Source: an uncultured Burkholderiales bacterium (lineage in GTDB: Bacteria > Pseudomonadota > Gammaproteobacteria > Burkholderiales > Thiobacillaceae). Taken from it: a DNA stretch of 5,477 bases. Location of the stretch: NCBI GenBank assembly GCA_937925755.1, contig CALAMX010000171.1, positions 1 to 5,477 on the forward strand. The letters are read 5' to 3'. The notes beneath the pieces were generated by a model. That model saw nothing but the letters and a program-made list of their open reading frames with translations. It had not been told where the DNA came from and ran no database searches. Of the stretch, positions 1-5,420 are shown in pieces. The first letter of the stretch is position 1. The number at the start of each line of letters is the position of its first letter. Made by a program: the position numbers and the translations under genes.

Positions 1-190
1 TGGCTTGACACGACGACGCCGCAGGGCGACCGCGACGGGCGAAGCAGGGGCCCCTTCTGGGGATGCGACCCCGTCGCGGGATGCTGGCGCCCCACCTGCG
101 GTCGCCGGCATCCCCTGCGCTGGCCGATCCCCGCTTGCGCGAGGCCCCTCGGCCGACGCTGCGGGGCGCCCCCCTGCAAGGAGGCGCGAA
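1..190. other. GC-rich stretch without a supportable gene
   Basis: Both strands stay open for long distances here, as expected of very GC-rich DNA. The translations are low-complexity runs of Arg, Ala, Pro and Gly with no motif I recognise. A purine-rich Shine-Dalgarno-like string (aaggagg, about 178-184) is followed by the palindromic repeat and not by a start codon at a useful distance. It could be the degraded end of a gene lying to the left, but nothing here shows it. Confidence 0.4.
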
Positions 191-292
191 ATCGAGCCCG
201 GTATACTCACCAAAAGACCGGGCTCGTTTCGTCGCAGACAAAACGAGCCCGGTAATCTGATCCAACAACCGGGCTCGTTTAGTCGCAGACAC
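191..292. repeat. Two-copy 51-bp tandem repeat with palindromic arms
   Basis: Copy 1 is 191-241 and copy 2 is 242-292; hand alignment gives 41 of 51 identical positions. Each copy has an arm cgagcccggt, a 14-base loop, the complementary arm accgggctcg, then tttNgtcgcagaca. Stems are 193-202 with 217-226 (10 bp) and 241-253 with 268-280 (13 bp). The right arm of copy 1 (217-229) can instead pair perfectly over 13 bp with the left arm of copy 2 (241-253). Nearly all differences fall in the loops while the arms are unchanged, which suggests the pairing or the palindrome itself is kept. Only three T follow each stem, so these are not typical intrinsic terminators. It may be a REP-like extragenic element or a binding-site pair; the family is not recognised. 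Confidence 0.8.
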
Positions 293-373
293 AAAGCCAA
301 GCGCCCGCATGGGCCGCACCAGTCCGCAGGGCGCAGGACAGCACGCAGTGCGGGTCCCGAGCGCAGCGAGGGA

Positions 374-388
374 TGGGCCGAAGGCCCA
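374..388. repeat. Short hairpin, 6-bp stem
   Basis: The arms tgggcc and ggccca flank the three bases gaa. It lies in a stretch (about 355-390) with the sequence style of repetitive extragenic DNA. No T-run follows on either side, so a terminator role is not supported. Confidence 0.4.
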
Positions 389-406
389 CAAAGCGGGTTG
401 GTTGCG

Positions 407-427
407 GGCTCACCCTGCAGGTGAGCC
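407..427. repeat. Hairpin, 8-bp perfect stem with 5-base loop
   Basis: ggctcacc (407-414) pairs perfectly with ggtgagcc (420-427) around the loop ctgca. There is no T-run on either strand, so it is a palindromic extragenic repeat or binding site rather than an evident terminator. No neighbouring gene can be linked to it. Confidence 0.5.
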
Positions 428-828
428 GTATCGAGGCTATACACCTCAATGGATTCATGACGTTGCAACACGAGAAAAGCGGTCAACTGCGGTTTTTAGG
501 ATCATAGCGGAAGGTCGACGCGGGGTTCACCCGTCGGTCTTGTAGGGCAGGCGGGGTTGGCCTGATGACCGAGTACTGCCCCGTCCTTGCGGTTTGGCAG
601 GCGCGCGAGCGATGCGCGCATGCGCGCGGCGGCGATCCAGACGGCGGACCAGAGGGATAGGGGTTCGAATCCGCGCCGGAGCTTTTGTCTGCTGCCAGCG
701 CTCGGCTCGAAGTGCTGCGGCCCCTGGGCGATGGCCCACTCGCTGCCGCAGTGATGGCCCGACACGGACTGTGGACCGGGATGCAACCAACTGCCCGCCA
801 TCTGGTCGAGTCGATCACGAGCCTGAAC
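428..828. other. Intergenic stretch upstream of the small membrane protein gene
   Basis: No supportable gene lies here. It contains a TATGAT string on the minus strand (501-506) without a convincing -35 partner, a 14-bp perfect palindrome gcgcgcatgcgcgc (614-627), and ggttcgaatcc (662-672), which equals the tRNA T-loop consensus but lacks the stems of a tRNA. I see no clear sigma-70 promoter for the gene at 843, although one is expected in this stretch. Confidence 0.4.
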
Positions 829-834
829 GGAGGA
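829..834 (+). promoter_or_regulatory. Ribosome binding site of the small membrane protein gene
   Basis: The string ggagga ends eight bases before the ATG at 843. It decides the start, because the same frame stays open back to an ATG at 594. The residues upstream of 843 are Arg/Pro-rich and unlike the membrane protein that follows. Confidence 0.75.
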
Positions 835-842
835 ACCCACCC

Positions 843-1199
843 ATGACCAACACGATCCGCGACGATCGCCCGATCGCCTATGTCATCATCCTGCTGGGCT
901 TGGTGAACGCCGCCGTGGCCGCCCTGGTGCCGCAATACGCCATCGGCTTCAAGCTGGAGGTCGGCGTGTTGCTCGCCCTGATCACTCCCTTCATCGTCTA
1001 CGGGGCCTTGAGCGAGAGCCTGCGCGGCGCGGCGCTGCTGCCGGGGCTCATCCTCCTTATGGTGAACGTGGCGCTGGTGGCAAGAGAACGCCTGCTTGCC
1101 TACGACGGCTATGATGGCAGCCCGATCTACTGGTTGCCCCTGCTCACGGCTGCGGTCGTACTGCCGATCGCCTATGCCAGGCGGTCGCAGGGGGATTGA
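843..1199 (+). CDS. Small four-helix membrane protein, function unknown
   Basis: The gene encodes 118 residues, probably an inner-membrane protein. I do not recognise the family. Hydrophobic segments lie at about residues 11-30, 38-57, 62-80 and 95-112, so four membrane helices are likely. The N-terminus is short and polar (Asp, Arg) and the C-terminus is basic and polar (ARRSQGD). A tyrosine- and aspartate-rich loop (about 86-94, AYDGYDGSP) lies between helices 3 and 4. There is no cysteine or histidine cluster to suggest metal or haem binding. The start is fixed by the ggagga ribosome binding site and by where the hydrophobic protein begins. It is the only intact gene on the + strand. Its last 56 bases overlap the 3' end of the convergent sugar kinase gene. 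No terminator is visible downstream. That it is a gene is fairly sure; a function cannot be assigned. Confidence 0.75.
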   Translation: MTNTIRDDRPIAYVIILLGLVNAAVAALVPQYAIGFKLEVGVLLALITPFIVYGALSESLRGAALLPGLILLMVNVALVARERLLAYDGYDGSPIYWLPLLTAAVVLPIAYARRSQGD

Positions 1200-2088
1200 G
1201 CGGGTCGGTCAACCCCTGCAACCCTACCACGCCCACCTTCTGGCCGGCGAGGCAGGTTGCCGCAGTCAGGGCGGCAGGCAGATCGCGGCCGGCGAGTAGG
1301 GCATGGATCATTCCGGTGTTGAAGACGTCTCCCGCACCCACACTGTCCACCACCCGCGGCGGGACTTGGGCGGGGGCGTGGTATATGGCGCCATGTGCAT
1401 CGCAGGCCCAGGCCCCGGCGGCACCCCAGGTGCAGGTCATGGCGATGCCGGTTAGGCGCTCGCCCATCGCCGCGAGCAGGCTCGTTGCACTGCAGTGGCC
1501 GCGGGCTTCGGCATAGGCGCGGGAGAACAGCAGTAGGTCGGCCAGGGGCATCAGCGCCTCGAGACCAGGGCGGTCCTTCTCGATCTCCAGCGACACACGC
1601 CCGGTGTAGGGCATCTGCCGCAGGTGGCGCAACATCTCTCCGAGCTCGACCGCGTTGCGGCCCTCGAAATGGATCCAGGCATAGGTTGCGAGCGGCAAGG
1701 CCAGGAAATCTTCCGCGGCGAGCTCGTCGAGGTCGCGGTGATGCACGATGGTGCGGGTGCCGTGCGCGGTGTTGAGCAGGATGTAAGACAGCGGTGTGTG
1801 CCCACGGCGGCAGTGCTTGAGCCGTCTTGTGTCCACGCCGGCAGCGCGAAGGCCCGCAGCCAGCGTCTGCGCCTCGGCGTCGGGAGCGACGGTGGCGAGC
1901 AGGCAGACACGATGGCCCAGCCCGGCCAATACCTGCGCGGTGTTGGCGGCATTGCCGCCAACCGCCTGGCGGCGAGCATTTGCCCGCATTTCTTCGTCTT
2001 CGGCGGGGTAGTGGTCGACGCTCAGGATGACGTCGAGGACGGCATTGCCGACCACCAGGATGGGGCCGGCGCGGTACTCTCGTTTCAT
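1144..2088 (-). CDS. PfkB-family sugar kinase, ketohexokinase (fructokinase)-like
   Basis: This 314-residue cytoplasmic kinase should transfer the ATP gamma-phosphate to a sugar hydroxyl. The N-terminus LVVGNAVLDVILSVDHYP and GGNAANTAQVLAGLG (44-58) are typical of the ribokinase/PfkB fold and its sugar site. DSVGAGDVFNTG (248-259) is the second PfkB signature, with Asp254 as expected catalytic base. Several blocks resemble animal ketohexokinase closely: WIHFEGRNA (138-146), SLEIEKDRPGL (166-176), PPRVVDSVGAGD (243-254) and AGQKVG (281-286). Ketohexokinases make ketose 1-phosphates, so fructose or another ketose is the best substrate guess. The ATG at 2086-2088 lies 18 bp after the LsrG-like gene and has no clear ribosome binding site, which fits translation coupled to that gene. 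About 20 residues past the usual end of the fold (LTDPLNPP onward) form a tail over the convergent membrane gene. A ribokinase- or aminoimidazole-riboside-kinase-like role is possible but fits the motifs less well. Confidence 0.85.
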   Translation of the reverse strand: MKREYRAGPILVVGNAVLDVILSVDHYPAEDEEMRANARRQAVGGNAANTAQVLAGLGHRVCLLATVAPDAEAQTLAAGLRAAGVDTRRLKHCRRGHTPLSYILLNTAHGTRTIVHHRDLDELAAEDFLALPLATYAWIHFEGRNAVELGEMLRHLRQMPYTGRVSLEIEKDRPGLEALMPLADLLLFSRAYAEARGHCSATSLLAAMGERLTGIAMTCTWGAAGAWACDAHGAIYHAPAQVPPRVVDSVGAGDVFNTGMIHALLAGRDLPAALTAATCLAGQKVGVVGLQGLTDPLNPPATAWHRRSAVRPQP

Positions 2089-2106
2089 GTGGGGTGGCGC
2101 AGCGGT

Positions 2107-2403
2107 TCAGCCCGCAGGGTAGAGTCCCACCCAAGGCTCACCCCGGCGCGGCTCGGCCATCATGTCGGCGACTGCCTCGCGCCAGGCCAGATCATGCGCT
2201 GTGGCCTTGTGCTCGGCTGCGCCTTCGGCGCTGGCATAGGCCTCGTAGAGCAGGTAACGGGTCGGGTCTGCGGCCGACTTGAGCACGTCGAAGCGGTGGT
2301 TGCCGGGTTCCCGTAGGGAGGCTTCATGATTGGCGCGGGTGGCGGCGATGAAGGCGTCTACCGCCTCGGGCCGGACGCGGATGTGGACGAGAGTGACGTG
2401 CAT
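2107..2403 (-). CDS. LsrG-like antibiotic biosynthesis monooxygenase (ABM) domain protein
   Basis: The gene encodes 98 residues, a single dimeric alpha-beta barrel of the ABM superfamily. From memory it resembles E. coli LsrG (96 residues), which isomerises phosphorylated 4,5-dihydroxy-2,3-pentanedione in AI-2 degradation. Shared blocks are MHVTLVxIxV at the N-terminus, VDAFI (15-19), NH (25-26), EPGNHRFDVL (32-41), YEAYASAEG (53-61) and EHKATAH (64-70). Other members of the fold, such as YgiN, oxidise quinols, so a cofactor-free monooxygenase is the main alternative. The start is ATG 2401-2403, preceded at five bases by gagga; the frame stays open further upstream but there gives Ser- and Trp-rich sequence unlike the family. 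No LsrK, LsrF or Lsr transporter gene is in the window, so an AI-2 role is not shown. It lies 37 bp after the EamA gene and 18 bp before the kinase gene, probably in one operon. Confidence 0.8.
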   Translation of the reverse strand: MHVTLVHIRVRPEAVDAFIAATRANHEASLREPGNHRFDVLKSAADPTRYLLYEAYASAEGAAEHKATAHDLAWREAVADMMAEPRRGEPWVGLYPAG

Positions 2404-2408
2404 GGTGG

Positions 2409-2413
2409 TCCTC
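2409..2413 (-). promoter_or_regulatory. Ribosome binding site of the LsrG-like gene
   Basis: On the minus strand gagga lies five bases before the ATG at 2403. It supports this start over an in-frame ATG upstream at 2517, whose product would carry 38 extra residues unlike the family. Confidence 0.7.
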
Positions 2414-2440
2414 GATGCGATCTGGGGGTGCGTGATGGGG

Positions 2441-2851
2441 TCAACCGATGACGAGGACGATCGCGACCAGACCCAGGAGGATACCCAACCACTGCCTGGG
2501 AGAGACCGTCTCGTCAAGGAACAGGTTGGCCAGGAGCACGGTGAGCACCGGATAGAGAGCGGTCAGTACCGAAATGAGCGTGACGGGTCCGCGGGCGATG
2601 GCATACAGATAGGCGAGCCCGCCGGCCATGCCCAGCACGCCGGTGAGCAGGGCGAGCGGCAGTGCGCGTTCATGCAACATGGGGCGTAAGCCCAGGGTAG
2701 CCAGCACCACGAGCCCGAAGGCGAAGGCGCCCACAGCCTGGAAGACGAGCGCACTGCGTGGATCGATGTGCTGCGTGGTGACCTTGGGAATGTAGGCCCA
2801 GAGACCCCACAGGACGAAGGCGATGAGGGCCGGGAATAGCCAGGAGGACAT
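2441..2851 (-). CDS. EamA/DMT-family membrane transporter, single-domain
   Basis: This 136-residue inner-membrane protein belongs to the drug/metabolite transporter superfamily. It has five predicted helices at about 2-20, 33-53, 63-86, 90-112 and 118-136. Family features are the N-terminal FVLWGLWAYIPKV (12-24), AYLYAIARGPVTLISVLTALYPV (80-102) and the end FLDETVSPRQWLGILLGLVAIVLVIG (111-136), typical of one EamA repeat. Usual EamA proteins hold two repeats in about 300 residues. Proteins of about 140 residues with one repeat are also known and probably act as dimers, so this length need not mean truncation. The start ATG (2849-2851) is where hydrophobic sequence begins; the frame is open further upstream but gives polar, family-unlike residues. 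No clear ribosome binding site precedes it. It is first in the likely operon with the LsrG-like and kinase genes. Substrate unknown; export and import are both possible. Confidence 0.82.
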   Translation of the reverse strand: MSSWLFPALIAFVLWGLWAYIPKVTTQHIDPRSALVFQAVGAFAFGLVVLATLGLRPMLHERALPLALLTGVLGMAGGLAYLYAIARGPVTLISVLTALYPVLTVLLANLFLDETVSPRQWLGILLGLVAIVLVIG

Positions 2852-2880
2852 GCGGCAGGTGCCTGGGTCAGGGTCTGCGG

Positions 2881-2886
2881 AGTATA
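2881..2886 (-). promoter_or_regulatory. Candidate -10 element for the EamA / LsrG-like / kinase operon
   Basis: On the minus strand TATACT matches five of six bases of TATAAT and lies 29 bp before the EamA start codon, a sensible distance. No good -35 hexamer is found 16-18 bp upstream and there is no extended -10, so this is a weak call that may need an activator or be chance. Confidence 0.3.
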
Positions 2887-2963
2887 TCGTGTGGCGTCGT
2901 TGCCTGGGCGGGGGCAGCCGGGACTGCCATACGTCGTGTGTGCGCTTTTGTGGAGGAAGCAAA

Positions 2964-3179
2964 CAGAAAGAGTTCTACGCGCTGTCGTTGCTGGTGATGC
3001 TCGCCGGATTCGGCGCCGATGTGGGCGGGGCGGCTACCACAGCTGCTGCGGCCAAGGTGGAGGAGGCGCGCTAGGCCGAACAGACGCAACGAGAGGTATT
3101 GGAGCGCCATCGACAGCAGCTGGACGCCGCCCAGCCGCTTGAGCAGCAGCGGCTGCAAGAGGCCGAGCGCGGCCTGTAG
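2964..3179 (+). pseudogene. Decayed small lipoprotein-like gene, start lost and internal amber stop
   Basis: Read in one frame this stretch gives a short basic start (KEF), a hydrophobic segment YALSLLVMLAGFG, a Gly/Ala/Thr stretch, then a charged helix of the coiled-coil type (KVEEAR, stop, AEQTQREVLERHRQQLDAA and on to QRLQEAERGL) ending in TAG at 3177. That order is typical of small coiled-coil lipoproteins or secreted proteins. Three lesions are visible. The expected start codon seven bases after ggagg (2952-2956) reads CAG at 2964-2966. The lipobox position reads LAGF (Phe codon 3009-3011) where LAGC would be expected, one base from a Cys codon. An in-frame TAG at 3072-3074 sits where CAG (Gln) would fit the helix. 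Alternatives are an upstream GTG start (2940) giving a 44-residue peptide, or one or more sequencing errors. The reading ends 2 bp short of the convergent transporter gene. Function unknown. Confidence 0.55.
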
Positions 3180-3181
3180 CA

Positions 3182-4807
3182 TCAGGCGCTGCGCAGCCGC
3201 ATGGCCTTGACGAGCAGGATGGCGGCGAAGGGTAGCAGTAGAGCCAGGCTGATCTGGACGGCGAGCAGTTCCGGCAGCGCCGAGTAGTCCGCCGGTCTGA
3301 TCACCGCGTGGGTGGTGGGGTCGAGCACCTGACGCTCGACCACCCAGTATTGGTTCAAGTATTTGCTGCCGAGTTGCGAGGCGGACAGCGCCAGGTTGGT
3401 GAAAGAGGCCATCACCGCAAAGAAGGTGGCCTTGAGATTGGGGGGCGCGGAGTTGGCGATCCAGGCGAGCATGGGGATCATGGCGATCTGGCCGAGCGGC
3501 GACTCCAGAGCGGTATCCACGAGGGCGATGAAGCGGGCATCGACCACGCCGCCGGTGCGCGCTGCGGTCCACTCGTGCAGGCCATGCACCATGCCCAGGA
3601 TGGGCAGGGCCAGGACGAAGCTGGCCAGCGTCAGGAAGCCGACCACATAGGTGATGGAGCGCTCGGCCATGAAGCGGCGGAAGATGAACATGCCCAGTAG
3701 GGTGAGCGTGCTGCCGATGAGCGATAGCACCGACAAGAAGTGCTGGTCGAACTTCAGTTCGTCGATCATCCACCAGGTCACCCCCGGTCCTGGCCCTGGT
3801 ACGGCGCGGAAGACGAAGATGACGATGGCCGTGCCGAGTAGGGTTGCGCGCGCCTGCGGTTCTAGCACGCGCGTCAGGCGCCAGATCAGAAAGAGGACGA
3901 TGGCCATGGAGCCGGCGAAGACCAGCTCCTGGCTGTAAGGCACGTCGTTGAGCCCCACGCCGAGGGTGAAGATGACGAAGAGGAGGCTGCCGCCCAGGAT
4001 CCACCAGTTGGGGCGGGTGGGTTCGGTGCGTTCGCTCAGCAGCGCCTCTGCCTCGGCGCGACTCATGCCCTGCGCCATCAGGCGGCGGCAGTCGCGCCAC
4101 TTGAGAACACCGGCCGCGAGCACGCCCAGTACCGAGACCACGGGGATTGCCAGGGCCATGAGGTAGACGTCGCGGTAGAGGGCGGCGATCTCTGCCTGGG
4201 GGCGATCCTCGACGCCGGTGAAGACGTACAGATTGATCAGCGCGACCAGCACCCCACCGCCGATGATGGCCACGCGGCCCAGGGTCTGCATGGTGGTGTG
4301 CATCAGCTTGCGCTGCGCCGGGTCGAGCGGACGGCCTTGGGCGTCTACACGCGGCACTGCCTCCACGGTCATGGCGTCGGCCACCACATCTTGCACCACA
4401 TAACCCACTGGCGCGAGCAGGGTGGAGATGACGAACCAGACCTCGGCCGGGAGGAGGGCGGTCATGGCCGCGCGGTGGCCAATCAGGCCCACCATGATGA
4501 GGAGGCTGACAGCGATCAGCCCCGCCCCCAGCCAGACGAGCAAGGCCTTCCAGCGCCAGATGAGGTCCACCAGGTGCCCCAGCGGCATCTTCAGCGCCCA
4601 GGGGATGCCGGCCCAGAAACCGAGCGCCGCCAGGAAGGCAGCCGACAGGCCCAGATACTCCTTGACGAAGAAGGTGCCAACGATGCCGGTCAGGCCCGAC
4701 ACCCCCGCCGCCAGATAGACCATCAGCGGCGGCAGATAGGCAAGCCGCATCTCCCGACCCAGCTCCAGGATGTTGCGGTCGAACCAGCGAGCGAAGGCGG
4801 TCAACAT
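3182..4807 (-). CDS. MFS transporter of the folate-biopterin transporter (FBT/BT1) type
   Basis: This 541-residue inner-membrane protein has about twelve predicted helices. The N-terminal half resembles FBT-family carriers: an opening helix around PPLMVYLAAGVSGLTGIVGTFF (26-47), VKEYLGLSAAFLAALGFWAGIPWALK (48-73), a D-containing cytoplasmic loop (GHLVDLIWRW, 77-86) and VVQDVVADAMTVEAV (137-151), the most telling family block. In the C-terminal half, SAPPNLKATFFAVMASFTNLALSASQLGSKYLNQ (453-486) again fits the family. FBT members move folates, pterins or S-adenosylmethionine by proton symport, but bacterial members are mostly untested, so the substrate is open. A polar insert of roughly 25 residues (152-176) follows the QDVVADA block. 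The start ATG (4805-4807) begins family-like sequence; the 65 codons upstream in frame are Arg/Pro-rich. No good ribosome binding site is visible. It follows the MEKHLA gene by 136 bp on the same strand. A general MFS role is the fallback call. Confidence 0.75.
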   Translation of the reverse strand: MLTAFARWFDRNILELGREMRLAYLPPLMVYLAAGVSGLTGIVGTFFVKEYLGLSAAFLAALGFWAGIPWALKMPLGHLVDLIWRWKALLVWLGAGLIAVSLLIMVGLIGHRAAMTALLPAEVWFVISTLLAPVGYVVQDVVADAMTVEAVPRVDAQGRPLDPAQRKLMHTTMQTLGRVAIIGGGVLVALINLYVFTGVEDRPQAEIAALYRDVYLMALAIPVVSVLGVLAAGVLKWRDCRRLMAQGMSRAEAEALLSERTEPTRPNWWILGGSLLFVIFTLGVGLNDVPYSQELVFAGSMAIVLFLIWRLTRVLEPQARATLLGTAIVIFVFRAVPGPGPGVTWWMIDELKFDQHFLSVLSLIGSTLTLLGMFIFRRFMAERSITYVVGFLTLASFVLALPILGMVHGLHEWTAARTGGVVDARFIALVDTALESPLGQIAMIPMLAWIANSAPPNLKATFFAVMASFTNLALSASQLGSKYLNQYWVVERQVLDPTTHAVIRPADYSALPELLAVQISLALLLPFAAILLVKAMRLRSA

Positions 4808-4943
4808 GTAGATTGCGTCGGGCGGCAAAGGTTGGAAATCTAACCGAAAACCTTGGCCTGCAGCACTTTGACGCGAACTGCGTGCAGCGACCCTGGCCTG
4901 TGGGCAGCCTGTGGCTCGCTTTCCCACCGCCGGCGGCTCCGGT
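4808..4943 (-). promoter_or_regulatory. Leader region of the FBT-like transporter gene with an inverted repeat
   Basis: This 136-bp gap separates the MEKHLA stop from the transporter start. It holds aaggtt (4828-4833) and aacctt (4849-4854), a 6-bp inverted repeat around 15 bases, with a nested ggtt/aacc pair (4830-4833 with 4842-4845). It lies 21 bp upstream of the start codon and could be an operator or leader hairpin. No sigma-70 promoter with both hexamers stands out and no terminator with a T-run follows the MEKHLA gene, so read-through from upstream is possible. Confidence 0.25.
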
Positions 4944-5420
4944 TCATAGCCACTCCCAATCGGCGAAGCTGGCCGCCTGTCCGCACAGGGCACCGCTTGC
5001 ATCGATCACGTTCCAGACCGTGGCACGTCGCACCCGAAAGCGTCGGCCGCTGGCGGAGATCCTCACCCCGGAGTAATCATCGGTGTAGCCCTCCCGAGCC
5101 ACCTGCTCGAGCAAACGGGCGCGTTCTTCGCGTACCAGGGGTTCGGCGGAGTAGCGCGAGGGCAGACCGATGAGCTCGCGCCAGGATCGCTCGAACAGAC
5201 TTTGAGCCGTGAGGTTGGCATAGGTGAACACCGGGTCGGCGGCCGTGTCGTGCGCCAGGACGACGAATGGCGCGCGATACAGGGCGCGCGCCGCGGCAGC
5301 CGGGTCCAGGGCAGGATCGACGAGATGGCGGCCGGTCCAGTGGCGGTAGGAGGCGATGATGCGTGCGGCCTGGTCGACGAGCCAGTGGTTGTGCGCGCTG
5401 GGCTCAGGGACTACGCTCAT
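4944..5420 (-). CDS. MEKHLA-domain protein (PAS-like), stand-alone
   Basis: This 158-residue, probably cytoplasmic protein has no membrane segment. Almost the whole chain matches the MEKHLA domain, a PAS-like fold known as the C-terminal part of plant HD-ZIP III regulators and as free-standing bacterial proteins. Visible blocks are PFVVLAHDTAADPVFTYANLTAQSLFE (51-77, PAS-like core), LPSRYSAEP (86-94), REERARLLEQV (97-107), GYTDDYSGVRISASGRRFRV (111-130), TVWNVID (134-140) and GQAASFADWEWL (147-158). By analogy with PAS domains it may bind a small ligand or a partner, but no ligand is established for bacterial members and no effector domain is attached. The start ATG (5418-5420) overlaps the stop of the upstream gene by four bases (ATGA), so the two are probably translated together; no separate ribosome binding site is apparent. 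The FBT-like transporter follows 136 bp downstream. Confidence 0.82.
   Translation of the reverse strand: MSVVPEPSAHNHWLVDQAARIIASYRHWTGRHLVDPALDPAAAARALYRAPFVVLAHDTAADPVFTYANLTAQSLFERSWRELIGLPSRYSAEPLVREERARLLEQVAREGYTDDYSGVRISASGRRFRVRRATVWNVIDASGALCGQAASFADWEWL

Noticed and set aside
193..280. Intrinsic terminator pair or CRISPR-like array
   Set aside because: Only three T follow each stem, and there are just two units with loops rather than unique spacers.
5..424. Plus-strand open frame of 139 codons
   Set aside because: It runs through both palindromic repeats and the hairpins, has low-complexity content, no ribosome binding site and no recognisable domain.
279..458. Minus-strand 59-codon frame downstream of a TATGAT string at 501-506
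   Set aside because: No ribosome binding site, the end falls inside the repeat, the composition is Cys/Arg-rich, and the -35 hexamer is poor.
600..685. Functional tRNA gene around the ggttcgaatcc string
   Set aside because: The T-stem has two mismatches, and no acceptor, D or anticodon stem can be matched upstream.
483..935. Minus-strand open frame of 150 codons
   Set aside because: Starts inside the membrane protein gene, passes the antisense tRNA-like stretch and has no protein-like character.
1172..2134. Minus-strand open frame of 320 codons over the kinase gene
   Set aside because: Arg/Pro-rich shadow of the PfkB kinase; all kinase motifs are in the other frame.
2868..4100. Long minus-strand open frame of 410 codons
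   Set aside because: It is an alternate frame over the FBT-like transporter. The translation is Arg/His/Pro-rich without membrane segments or family motifs, while the 3182-4807 frame gives a coherent transporter.
4927..4936. Palindrome ccgccggcgg after the MEKHLA stop as a terminator
   Set aside because: It has no loop and no T-run on either side; such GC palindromes are common by chance in DNA of this composition.
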